A stretch of DNA of 64,000 nucleotides from Epiperipatus broadwayi (taxonomy: Eukaryota > Onychophora > Udeonychophora > Euonychophora > Peripatidae), in assembly GCA_028023455.1 (NCBI GenBank), contig JAQFVV010013384.1, positions 1 through 64,000 on the forward strand. Reading direction: 5' to 3'. This document shows, piece by piece, positions 33,981 through 47,503 of this stretch. How positions within the stretch are numbered: position 1 is the stretch's first letter; the number at the start of each line of letters is the position of its first letter. The notes beneath the pieces are model-generated. The model searched no databases, was not told the origin of the DNA, and saw only the letters and a list, made by a program, of their open reading frames with translations. The position numbers and the translations under genes were made by a program.

Positions 33981-36900
33981 GGATATGGCAGGATAGGACA
34001 GACCTAGACAGGAGAAAAGAAAAGAGGACAGGACAGGATAGGACAGGAGAGGACAGGAGAGGAGAGGAGAAACAGGACAGGAGAGGACAGGAGAGGAGAG
34101 GTCAGGAGGGGACAGGAGAGAACAGGAGAAGATAGGAGAAAACAGGGGAAGACAGGATTGGACATGAGAAAACAGGTGAGGACAGGAGATAACAGGAGAG
34201 GACAGTAGAGGTCAGGAGAGGACAGGAGAGAATAGGACAACACAGGAGAGAACAGGAGAGGCCAGGAGAGAACAGTAAAGGAAAAGAGAGGACAGGAGAG
34301 GCCAGGAGAGAACAGGAGAGGTCAGGAGAGGTTAGGAGAGGACAGGAAAGCACAGGAGAGGAAAGGAGGAAACAGGAAAGAACAGGAGAGGACCGGGGAG
34401 GACAGGAGAAAATAGGAGAGGATGGGAGAGGATGGGAGAGGATGGAAGAGGACTGGAGAGGACCAGAGAGAACCGGAGAGGATGGGAGAGAACCGAAGAA
34501 AATGGGAGAAAATGGGAGAGGACCGGAGAGGGCTGGAGAGGACAGGAGAGGAAAGGAGAGGAATGTAGAGGACAAAAGAATGTGGGAGAACACGGGGCAA
34601 GACGGGAGAAGATGAGAGAGAATGGGAGAGAATGGGAGAGTACAGGAGAGGACAGGAGAGAACAGGACAGAACAGGAGAGTACAGGAGAGGACAGGAGAG
34701 GACCAGATAGGACAGCAGTGTACAAGAGAGGACAGGATAAAACAGGAGAAAACAGGAAAACACAGAAGAGTTTAGGAGAGGACAGGAGTAGACAGGAGAG
34801 GACAGGAGAGGACAAAAGAAAACCGGAGAGGACAGGAGAGGACAGGAGAGGACCGGAGCAGACCGGAGAAAACAGGAGAGGACCAGAGAGGACCAGAGAG
34901 AACTGGAGAGGACAGGAGAAAATGAGAGAGGACGGGAGAGGACAGGAAGGACAGCAGAGGACAGGAGAAAACAGGAGAGGACAGGAGAGGACAGGAATAG
35001 ACAGGACCGAAGAGGACAGGACAGGACAGGAGAGGACAGGACAAAAGAGGATAGGACCCAAGAGGACAGACCCAGACAGGAGAGGACAAAACAGAAGAGG
35101 AGTTGACAGGACAGTTTAGGACAAAAGAGGACAGGAGAGGAGAGGGCAGGACAGAAGAGGATATGACAGGAGAGGTCAGAAGATGACAGGAGACGACAGG
35201 ATAGGACAGGAGAAGACAGGGGGACAAGAGAAAACAGGAGAGGACAGGAGAGGACAGGAGAAAACAGGAGAGGACAGGAGAAATCAGGAGAGAACAGAAA
35301 AGAATAGGACAGGACAGGGCAGAAGAGGATAAAACAGGAGAAAACAGGATATGATCGGAGAGGACAGGAGAAGAGAGAAGAAAAGAGGAGAGGCCAGGAG
35401 AGGACAGGAGAGGACAGAAAAGACAGGAGAGGACAGTAGAGGACAGATGAGGACAGGAGAGGACAAGAGAGGACAGGATAGGACAGGAGAGGACAGGAGA
35501 GAACAGGAGAGGACAGAGCAGAGAGGAGAGGACAGCAGAAGTCATGAGAGGATAGGAGAGGTCAGGTGAGGACAGGAAAGGACAGGACAGGAGAGGACAG
35601 GAGAAAACCGGAGAGGACAGGAGAGGACCAGAGAGGACAGGAGCTGACCGGAGAGAACAGGAAAAGACAGGAAAGGACAGGAGAGGACAAGAGAGGACAC
35701 ACGACAACAGGAGAGGACAAGAGAGGACAGGAAAGGACAGGAGAGGACAAACCAGGACAGGACAGAAAAGGACAGGAGAGGATGGGAGAGGACAGGAGAA
35801 GACAGGAGAAGACAGGAGATGATGGGAGAGGATGGGAGAAGACAAGAGAGGACGGGAGAGGATGGGGGAAGACTGGAGAGTATGGGAGAGGATGGGATAT
35901 GATGGCAGAGGATGGGAAAGGACGGGTGAAAATGGGAGAGGACAGGAGAGGATGGGAGAGGACCGAAGAGGACAGGAGAAGATCAGAGAAGACCGGAAAG
36001 GACCTGAAAAATTGGAGAGGATTGGAGAGGACCGGAGAGGAGGGGAGAGGACAGGAGAGTACAGAAAAGGACAGGACAGGAGTGTACAGGAGAAAACAGA
36101 CCAGGGCAGAAGAGGACAGGACAGGAGAGGACAGGACAGGACAGGTGAGGACAAGAGAGGACAGGACATGATAGAACGGAACAGGAGGGGAGAGGACAGG
36201 AGAGGATGAAAGAGGACAAAAGAGGACAAGAGAAAAGAGGACAGGATAGGAGAAGTCAGGAGAGGACCGGAGAAAACCAGAGAAAACAGGAGGGGACAGG
36301 AGAGGACCAGAGAGAACCGGAGAAGACCAGAGTGGACACGTGAAGATCGGAGGGGACACGAGAAAACTGGAAAGGACAGGAGAGGTCTGGAAAAAATGAG
36401 AGATGACCGGAGAGGACAGGAGAAAAACAGAAAAACTGGAGAAGACAGGAGAGTACAGTAGAAAACCAAAGAGGACAAGAGAGAACCGGATAGGACAGGA
36501 GAGTAGAGGAGAGGACAGGAAAGAACAGGAGAATACAGGAGAGGAGAGTAGAGGCGAGGAAGGAGAGGATTGGAGAGGACAGGAGAGGTCCGGAGAACAC
36601 AGGAGAAGATACGAGAGGACAGGAGAAGACACAAGAGGACAAAAGAGTACTGGAGAAGACCGGAGCTAGACCGGGGAGGACCGGAGAGGACCGGAGTGGA
36701 CAGGAGTGGACAGGAGATGACAGAACAAGACAGGAGAGGACAGGACAGTAGAGGACAGACCAGGACAGGACAGGAAGGAGAGGACAGGAGAGGACAGGAC
36801 AGGATAGGACAGAAAAGGACAGGAGAGGACCAGAGAGGACCGGAGAGGACAGAAGAGGACATGAGTGGACCGAAGAGAACAGGAGAGGACTGGAGAACAC

Positions 36901-39900
36901 CGGAGAGGACAGGAGAGGACCGGAGATGACAGGAAAGGATGGGAGAGGATAGGAAAGGATGGGAGAGGACCGGAGAAGATGGGAGAATCTGGGAGAAAAC
37001 AGGAGTGGACTGGAGTGGACCGGAAAGGACCGGAAAGGACTGGAAAAGACAGGAGAGGACCGGAGAGGACTGGAGAGGACCGGAGAGGACAGGAGAGGAC
37101 TGGAGGAGACAGGAGAGGACGGGAGAGAATGGGAGAGGATGGGAGAAGACAGGAGAGTACAGGAGAGGACAGGAGAAGACAGTGAAAAACAGAAGAGGAC
37201 AGGAGAGAACAGGAAAAACAGGAGAGTACAGAAGAGGACAAGAGAGAACAGGAGATGACAGACCAGGGCAGGAAAGGACAGGACAGGAGAGGAAAAAAGA
37301 GGACAGGACAGGAGAAGACAGACCAGTATAGGAGAGGACAGGACAAAAAAGGACAGCCCAGGATAAAACAGGATAGGATAGGTGAGGACAGGAGGGGACA
37401 GGAGAGGACAGGAGAGAATAGGACAGGACAGGAAAGGACAGACAAGGACAGGATAAGACAGGACAGAAAAAAATAGAACAGGAGAGGACAGGACAGGACA
37501 AGACAGGAGAGGACAGACCAGGGCAGGACAGGACAGGAGAGGATCGGAGAAAACAGGAGAAGACAGGAGAGGACCAGGGAAGACAGGAGAGGACAGGAGA
37601 GGATGGAAGAAAACTGGAGAGGACCAGAGAAAACCGGAGAGGATGGGAGAGGACCAAAGAGAACAGGAGAGTATGGGAGAGGACGGGAGAGGACCAGAGA
37701 GGACTGGAGAGGACAGGAGAGGATTGTAGAAGACTGGAGAGGACAGGAGAGGAATGTAGAGAACAGGAAAATGTGGGAGAAAATGGGATGGGACGGGAGA
37801 GGACATGAGAGGACGGGAGAGGATGGGAGAGTACAGGAGAGGACAGGCGAGGATGGGAGAGAACAGGAGAGGACCAGATAAAACAGCAGTGTACAAGAGA
37901 GAACAGGAGACAACAGGAGAAAACAGGAGAACACATGAGAGTTTAGGAGAGGACAGGAGAGGACAGGTGAGGACCAGAAAAAACCAGAGAGGACGGGAGA
38001 GGACAGGAGAAAATGAGACAAGATGGGAGAGGACAGGAGAAAACAGAAAAGGACCAGAGAGAACAGGAGAGGACCGGAGAAGACCAGAGAGGACAGGAGA
38101 GGATGAGAGAGGATAGCAGAGGACAGGAGAAAACAGGAGAGGACAGGAGAGGACAGGAAAAAACAGGAAAGGACAGGACCGGAGAAAACAAGAAAGGACA
38201 GGAGGGGACAGGAGGGGACAGGAGAGGACAAAAAACACAGGCCAGGAAAGGATAGTACCGGAGAAAACAGACCCAGACAGGAGAGGACAAAACAGGAGAG
38301 GAGGGGACAGGACAGTTTAGGACAAATAAGGACAGGAGAGGAGAGGGCAGGACAGGAGAGGGTATGACAGGAGAGGTCAGCAGATGACAGGAGAGGACAG
38401 GAGAAGACAGGAGGGGACAAAAGAGAACAGGAGAGGACAGGAGAGAACAGGAGAGGACAGGAGATGACAAGAGAAAACAGGAGAGGACAGGAGAGGACAG
38501 CAGACAACAGGAGAGGACAGGAGAGGACACAAGAGGACAAGAGAGAACAGGAAAGGACAGGAGAGTACAGGAGAGGACAAGAGAGGACAGGAGAAGACAG
38601 AACAGGACAGGAGAGGACAAAACAGAACAGGTGAGGACAGGAGAGGACAGGACATGATAGGTCGGGACAGGAGAGGAGAGGCCAAGAGAGGACGGGAGGG
38701 GACGAGAGAGGAGAGGACAGGATAGAAGACAGGAGAGGACAGGAGAGGATAGGACAGGAGAGTAAAGGAGAGGACAGGACAGGAGAAGACAGACCAGGAT
38801 AAGACAGGACAGGAGAGGACAGACCAGGACTGGAGAGAACAAACCAGGATAAGACAGGATAGGATAGGAGAGGACAGGAGAGGACATGAGAGGACAGGAA
38901 AGAACAGGAGAGGACAGGAGAGGACAGGCGAGAACAAGAGAGGACAGGAGAGGACAGGAGAGGAAAGGAGAGGACAAGAGAGGACAGGAGAAGACAGGAC
39001 AGGAGAGGACAGGAAAAGAGAGGACAGGACAAAAGAGGAAAGACCAGGACAAGAGATGACAGACCAGTACAGGAAAGGTCAGAACAGGATAGGAGAGGAA
39101 AGACCAGGACAGGACAAAACAGGAGAAAAGAGGATGGGACAGGAGAGGACAGGATAAAAGAGGATAGGAGAAAACAAAAAAGGAGGGGAGAGGACGGGAG
39201 AGGACATGAGGACAAAAGAGGACGGGAGAAAATGGGAGAGGATAGGAGAGGACTTGAGAGGACATGAGAAAACCGGAGAGGTCGGCGAGGACGGGAAAGG
39301 ACCGGAGAATACCAGAGAGGACAGGAGAGGACCGTAGAAGACCGGAGAGGACAGGGAAGGACAGGAGAGGACTGGAGAAGACAGGAGAAGACTGGAGAGG
39401 ACCGGAGAGGACAGGAGACGACAGGAGAGGACAGGAGATGACAGGAGAGGACTGGAGAGGACAGGAACAAACCTGAGAGGTCAGGAGAGGACCAGAGAGG
39501 ACAGAAGACCGGAGAGGACAGGAGAGGACCGGAGAAGACAGGAGAAAAGCGGAGAGAACAGGAGAGGACACAAGAGGACAGGAGAGGTCAGACCAGGACA
39601 GGAGAACACAGGACAGGACAAGAGAGGACAGGGGAGGACAGGACAGGAAAGGACAGGACAAGCGAGGAGAGCACAGGATAGGAGAAGACAGGAGAAAACA
39701 AGACAGGAGAGGACAGGAGAGGACAGGACAGCAGAGGACAGACCAGGACAGGAAAGGACAGGACAGAAGAGGACAACCCAGGATAGGACAGGATAGGATA
39801 GGAAAGGACAGGAGGGTACAGGAGAGGACAGGAGAGGATAGGACAGGACAGAAGAGGACAGACAAGGACAGGAGAGGACAGGACAGGAGAGGATAGGACA

Positions 39901-41263
39901 GGAGAGGACAGGATATGATAGGAGAGGAGAAAAAAGGACAGGACAGGAGAGGACAGGAGAGGACAAAAGAGGACAGGATAAGACCAGAGAGGTAAGGAGA
40001 GGATGATAGAGCACAGTAGAGGACAGGACAAAACAGGAGAGGACCGGAGAGGACAGGAAAGGACAGGAAAGGACAGGAGAGGACAGGAGGGGACAGGAGG
40101 GGACAGGAGAGGACAGGAGAGGACAGGATAAAACAGGAGAGGACAGAAGTGGACAGGACAGGAGAGGACAGGAGAAAACAGACCAGGACAGGAAAGGACA
40201 GGACCGGAGAGGATAGGACAGGAGAGGACAAAACAGGAGAGGAGAAAACAGCACAGGGTAGGACAGGAGAGGACAGAAGAGGAGAGGGCAGGACAGGAGA
40301 GGACATGACAGGAGAGGTCAGGAGATGACAGGAGAGGACAGGAGAATACAGGAGAAGACAAGCGAAATCAGGAGAGGACAGGAAAGGACCGGAGAGGACA
40401 TAAAAAAACAGGAGAGGACTGACCAGGACAGGAGAGGACAGGACAGAAGAGGATAAAACAGGAGAAGACAGGATATGATAGGAGAGGATAAAAGAAGAGA
40501 GAAGAAGAGAGGACAGGACAGGAGAGGACTGAAAAAACAGGAGAGGACAGTAGAGGACAGATGAGGACAGGAGAGGACAGCAGAAGTCATGAGAGGATAG
40601 GAGAGGACAGGAGAAGTAAGGCGAGGACAGGAAAGGACAGGACAGGAGAAAACAGGAGAAAACCAGAAAGGACAGGAGAGAACTGGAGAGAACAGGAGAG
40701 GACCAGAGAGGGCAGGAAAGGACTGTAGATGACAAGAGAGGACGAGAGAGGAACGGAGAGGACAGGAGAGGAAAGGAGAGGACAGGAGAGGACAGGAGAG
40801 GACACGAGAAAACAGAAGTGGACAAAAGAGGAAAGGAGAGAAAAGGAGAGGACAAAACAGGAGAGGACGGGAGGGGATAGCAAAAAAGAGAACAGGACAG
40901 GACAGGAGAGGATGGGAGAGGATGGGAGAAGACGAGAGAGGACGAGAGAGAATGGGAGAGGACGGGAGAGGACAGGAGTGGACAGGAGAGGATGGGAGAA
41001 GATGGGAGAGGACCGGAGAAGACTGGAGAGAACCGGAGAAGACAGGAGAGGACAGGAGAGGACAAGAGAGGACAAGAGAGGACCGGATAGGCCAGGAGAG
41101 GACCAGAGAAAACCGGAGAAAAGAGGACAGGAGAGGAGAGGACAGTATAAAACACGACAGGAGAGGACAGACCAGGACAGGAGAAAGCAGGAGATGACAG
41201 GACAGGACAGGAGAAAACAGGACATGAGAAAACAGACCATGACAGGGAAGACAGGACATGAGA
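33981..41263 (+). repeat. Higher-order satellite block 1 (about 7.3 kb)
   Basis: Defined by rare variant markers in fixed order: GGATATGGCAGGATAGG at 33981, GAAGACAGGATTGGACAT at 34148, ACAGCAGTGTACAAG at 34712 and GGAGCTAGACCGGGG at 36662. The start is taken at the first marker; the real unit boundary may differ. Confidence 0.65.
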
Positions 41264-44200
41264 GGATATGGCAGGATAGGACAGACGCGGACAGGAGAAA
41301 AGAAGAGAGGACAGGACAGGATAGATCAGGAGAGGAGAGAAGAAAACAGGACAGGAGAGGACAGGACATGAGAGGTCAGGAGAGGACAGGAGAGAACAGG
41401 AGAGGATAGGAGAGGAGAGGGGAAGACAGGATTGGACATGAGAAAACAGGAGAGGACAGGAGAGGACAGGAGATAACAAGAGAGGTCAGTAGAGGTCAGG
41501 AAAAGAAAGGAGAGGACAGGAGAGGTCAGGAGAGGTTAGGAGAGGACAAGAGAACACAGGAGAAAAAAGGAAGAAACAGGAGAGGACAGGAGAGGACCGT
41601 GGAGGTCAGAAGAGGACAGAAGAAAACAGGAGAGGATGGGAGAGGATGGAAGAAGACTGGAGAGGACCAGAGAGAACCGGAGAGGATGGGAGAGGACCAA
41701 AGAGAATGGGAGAGTATGGGAGAAGATGGGAGAAGACCAGAGAGGACTGGAGAGGACTGGAGATGACAGGAGAGGACTAGAGAGGACAGGAGAAGAACAT
41801 AGAGGACAAGAGAACATGGGAGAAAATGGGATGGGACGGGAGAGGACGAGAAAGGACAGGAGAGGATGGGAGAGTAAAGGAGAGGACAGACGAGGACGGG
41901 AGAGTACAGGAGAGGACAGGAGAGGACCAGATAGGTCAGCAGTGTACAAGAGAAGACAGGAGAAAACAGGAGAAAACAGGAGAACACAGGAGAGTTTAGG
42001 AGAGGACAGGAGAAGACAGGAGAGGACAGGAGAGGGCAGGAGAAAACTGGAGAAGACAGGAGAGGACAGGAGAGGACCAGAGAGGACAGGAGAGAACAGG
42101 AAAGGACAGGAGAGGACAGGAGAAAATGAGAGAGGATGGGAGAGGGCGGGAGAAAACAAGAAAGGACCAGAGAGGACAGGAGAGGAATGGAGAAGACCAG
42201 AAAGGACAGGAGAGGATGAGAGAGGTCAGCAGAGGACAGGAGAAAACAGGAGAGGACAGGAGAGGACAGGAGAGAACAGGAAAAGACAGGAATGGACAGG
42301 ACCGGAGAAGACAGGAAAGGACAGGAGGGGACAGGAGAGGACAGGAGGCAACAGGACGGAACAGGAGAGGACAGGAGAGGTCGGGATAGGACAGGAGAAG
42401 ACAGGACAGGAGAGGAGAGGACAGGACAGGAGAGGACAGACCAGGACAGGCAAGGACAGGACAGGAGAGGATAGGACCGGAGAGGACAGACCCGGACAGG
42501 AGAAAAGAGGACAGGACAGTTTAGGACAAAAGAGGACAGGAGAGGAGAGGGCAGGACAGGAGAGGTCAGGAGATGACAGGAGAGGACAGGATAAAACAGG
42601 AGAAGACAGGGGGGACAAGAGAAAACAGGAGAGGATAGGAGAGAACAGGAGAAAACAGGAGATGACAGAAGAGGACAGGAGAGGACAGAAAAGGACAGGA
42701 GAGGACAGGAGAGGTCAGGAGAGGACAGGAGAAAATAGAACAGGACAGGAGAGAACAGACCAAGACAGGAGTGGACAGGGCAGAAGAGGATAAAACAGGA
42801 GAAGAAAGGATATGATAGGAGAGGACAGGAGAAGAGAGAAGAAAAGAGGACAGGACAGGAGAGGACAGGAGAGGACAGAAAACACAGGAGAGGACCGTAG
42901 AGGACAGATGAGGACAGGAGAGGACAGGATAGGACAGGAGAGGATGGGAGAGGACCGAAGAGGACAGGAGAAGATCGGAGAGGACCGGAAAGGACCTGAC
43001 AAAATTGGAGAGGATCGGAGAGGACCGGAGAGGAGGGGAGAGGACAGGAGAGTACCGAAGAGGACAGGACAGTAGTGTACAGGAGAAAACAGACCAGGGC
43101 AGAAGAGGACAGGACAGGAGAGGACAGGACAGGATAGGATGGAACAGGAGGGGAGAGGACGGGAAAGGATGAAAGAGGACAAAAAGAGACCAGAGAGGAA
43201 AGGACAGGATAGGAGAAGTCAGGAGAGGACCGCAGAAAACCAGAGAGGACAGGAGGGGACAGGAGAGGACCAGAGAAGACCGGAGTGGACAGGAGAAGAT
43301 CGGAGGGGACACGAGAGGACTGGAAAGGACAGGAGAGGTTTGGAAAAGATGAGAGATGACCGGAGAGGACAGGAGAAAAATGGAAAAACTGGAGAAGACA
43401 GGAGAATACAGTAAAAAACCAAAGAGGACAGGAGAGAACCGGATAAGACAGGAGAGTACAGGAGAGGAGAGGAAAGGACAGGAGAAGACAGAAGAGGAGA
43501 GTAGAGGTGAGGACAGGAGAGGATTGGAGAGGACAGGAGAGGTCGGAGAACACAGGAGAAGATACGAGAGGACAGGAGAAGACACAAGAGAACAAAAGAG
43601 TACCGGAGAAGACCGGAGCTAGACCGGGGAAAAGCGGAAAGGACCGGAGTGGACAGGAGTGGACAGGAGATGACAGGACAAGACAGGAGAGGACAGGACA
43701 GGTCAGTAGAGGACAGACCAGGACAGGACAGGAAGGAGAGGACAGGAGAGGACAGGACAGGATAGGACAGAAGAGGACAGGAGAGGACCAGAGAAGACCG
43801 GAGAGGACAGAAGAGGACATGAGTGGACCGAAGAGAACAGGAGAGGACTGTAGAGGACCGGAGAAAACAGGAGAGGACCGGAGAGGACAGGAGAGGATGG
43901 GAGAGGACAGGAAAGGATGGGAGAGGACCGGAGAGGATGGGAGAATCCGGGAGAGGACAGGAGAGGACTGGAGTGGATCGGAGAAGACCGGAAAGGACTG
44001 GAAAAGACAGGAGAGGATCGGAGAGGACTGGAGAGGACCGGGGAGGAATGGAGAGGACAGGAGAGGATGGGAGAGGATGGGAGAAAATGGATAGGACAGG
44101 AGAGTACAGGAGGAGACAGGAGAAGACAGTGAAAAACAGGAGAGGACAGGAAAAACAGGAGAGTACAGAAGAGGACAAGAGAGAACAGGAGAGGACAGGA

Positions 44201-47200
44201 GACGACAGACCAGGGCAGGAAAAGACAGGACAGGAGAGGAAAGGAGAGGACAGGACAGGAGAAGACAGATGAGGATAGGACAGGATAGGAGAGGACAGAC
44301 CAGTACAGGAGAGAACAGGACAGGAGAGGACAGCTGACGATAGGACAGGATAGAATAGGTAAGGACAGGAAGGGACAGGAGAGGACAGGAGAGAATAGGA
44401 CAGGACAGGACAAAACAGACAAGGACAGGATAAGACAGGACAGGAAAAAATAGGACAGGAGAGGACAGGATATGATAGGAGAAGAGAGGACAGCACAAAA
44501 GAGGACAGGAGAGGAGAGGACAGAACAGGACCAGACAGGAGAGGACAGACCAGGACAGGACAGGAGAGGATCGAAGAGGACAGAAGACAACAGAGGACCG
44601 GGGAAGACAGGAGAAAACAGGAGAGGATAGAAGAGGACTGGAGAGGACCAGAGAAAACCGGAGAGGATGGGAGAGGACCGAAAAGAACAGGAGAGAACCA
44701 GAGAAAACAGGAGAACACAGGAGAGTTTAGGAGAGGACAGGAGAGGACAGGAGAGGACCGGAGAAAACCAGAGAGGACGGGAGAGAACAGGAGAAAATGA
44801 GAGAGGATGGGAGAGGACAGGAGAAAACAGGAAAGGACCAGAGAGAACAGGAGAGGACCGGAGAAGACCAGAGAGGATAGGAGAGGATGAGAGAGGACAG
44901 CAGAGGACAGGAGAAAACAGGAGAGGACAGGAGAGGACAGGAAAAAACAGGAAAGGACAGGACCGGAGAAAACAGGAAAGGACAGTAGGGGACAGGAGGG
45001 GACAGGAGAGGACAAAGAAGGACAGGCCAGGAAAGGATAGTACCGGAGAATACAGACCCAGACAGGAGAGGACAAAACAGGAGAGGAGGGGACAGGACAG
45101 TTTAGGACAAATAAGGACAAGAGAGGAGAGGGCAGGACAGGAGAGGATATGACAGGAGAGGTCAGGAGATGACAGGAGAGGACATGAGAAGACAGGAGGG
45201 GACAAAAGAAAACAGGAGAGGACGGGAGAGAACAGGAGAGGACAGGAGATGACAGGAGACAACAGGAGAGGACAGGAGAGGACAGCAGAGAACAGGAGAG
45301 GACTGGAGAGGACACAAGAGGACAAGAGAGGACAGGAAAGGACAGGAGAGTACAGGAGAGGACAGGAGAGGACAGGAGAGGACAGAACAGGACAGGAGAG
45401 GACAGGACAGGTGAGGACAGGAGAGGACAGGACATGATAGGTCGGGACAGGAGAGGAGAGGCCAAGAGAGGACGGGAGGGGATGGGAGAGGAGAGGACAG
45501 GATAGATGACAGGAGAAGACAGGACAGGAGAAAATAGGACAGGACAGGAGAGTAAAGAAGAGGACAGAACAGGAGAGGACAGACCAGGATAAGACAGGAC
45601 AGGAAAGGACAGACCAGGACAGGAGAGAACAAACCAGGATAAGACAGGATAGGAGAGGAGAAAACAGGAGAGGACATGAGAGGACAGGAGAGGACAGGAG
45701 AGGACAGGAGAGGACAGGCAAGAACAAGAGAGGACAGGAAAGAACAGGGGAGGAAAGGAGAGGACAAGAGAGGACAGGAGAACACAGGACAGGAGAGGAC
45801 AGGAAAAAAGAGGACAGGACAAAAGATGAAAGACTTGGACAGGAGATGACAGACCAGTACAGAAAAGGACAGACCAGGATAGGAGAGAAGAGACCAGGAC
45901 AGGACAGGACAGGAGAAAAGAGGATGGGACAGGAGAGGACAGGATAGAAGAGGATAGAAGAAAACGAGAAAGGAAGGGAGAGGATGGGAGAAAAGTAAAG
46001 AGGACGGGAGAGGACGCGAGGACAGAAGAGGACGGGAGAAAATGGGAGAGGATAGGAGAGGACTTGAGAAGACATGAGAGGACCGGAGAGGTCGGCGAGG
46101 ATGGGAAAGGACCGGAGAAGATTAGAGAGGACAGGAGAGGAGGGTAGAAGACTGGAGAGGACAGGGAAGGACAGGAGAGGACCGGAGAAAACTGGAGAGG
46201 ACCGGAGAGGACAGGAGAAGATGGGAGAGGACAGGAGAAAATGGGAGAGGACCGCAGAGAATGGGAGAGTACGGGAAAAGACGGGAAAGGACTGGAGAGG
46301 ACCAGAAAGGACCGGAAAACACTGGAAAAGACAGGAGGGAACCGGAGAGGACCGGAGAGGACAGGAGAGGACCAGAGAGGACAGGAGAGGATGGGAGAAG
46401 ATGAGAGAGGACTGGAAAGGACAGGAGAGTACAGGAGAGGACAGGAGAGGACAGGAGAAGACAATTAAAAACAGGAGAGGACAGGAGAGAACACAAGAAA
46501 ACAGGAGAGGACAGGAAAGAACAGGAGAGTACAGCAGAGGACAAGAGAGAACAGGAGAGGACAGGAGAGGACAGACCAGGGCAGGAGAGGACAGGACAGA
46601 ACACATGAGAGGACAGGACAGGATAAGACAGATGAGGATAGGACAGGATAGGAGAGGACTGACCAGGACAGGAGAGGACAGGACAGAAGAGGATAAAACA
46701 GGAGAAGACAGGATATGATAGGAGAGGACAAAAGAAGAGAGAAGAAGAGAGGACAGGACAGGAGAGGACAGGAGAGGACAGAAAAGACAGGAGAGGATAG
46801 TAGAGGACAGATGAGGACAGGAGAGGACAGCAGAAGTCATGAGAGGATAGGAGAGGACAGGAGAAGTCAGGCGAGGACAGGAAAGGACAGGACAGGAGAA
46901 AACAGGAGAAAACCAGAGAGGACAGGAGAGAACTGGAGAGAACAGGAGAGGACTGGAGAAAGCAGGAAAAAACCGTAGATGACAAGAGAAAACGAGAGAG
47001 GAACGGAGAGGACAGGAGAGGAAAGGAGAGGACAGGAGAGGACAGGAGAGGACATGAGAAAACAGAAGTGGACAAAAGAGGAAAGGAGAGAAAAAAAGAG
47101 GACAGGACAGGAGAGGACGGGAGAAAATAGCAAAAAAGAGAACAGGACAGGAGAGGATGGGAGAAGACGAGAAAGGACGAGAGAGAATGGGAGAGGACAG

Positions 47201-47503
47201 GAGAGGTCAGGAGTGGACAGGAGAGGATGGGAGAAGATGGGAGAGGACCGGAGAAGACTGGAGAGAACCGGAGAAGACAGGAGACGACAGGAGAGGACAA
47301 GAGAGAACAAGAGAGGACCAGACAGGCCAGGAGAGGACCAGAGAAAACCAGAGAAAAGAGGACAGGACAGGAGAGGAGAGGATAGTATAAAACACGACAG
47401 GAGAGGACAGACCAGGACAGGAGAAAGCAGGAGATGACAGGACAGGACAGGAGAAAACAGGACATGAGAAAACAGACCACGACAGGGAAGACAGGACATG
47501 AGA
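41264..47503 (+). repeat. Higher-order satellite block 2 (about 6.2 kb)
   Basis: Markers as in block 1 at 41264, 41421, 41938 and 43615. Spacing from first to second marker is 157 bp, against 167 in block 1. Confidence 0.65.
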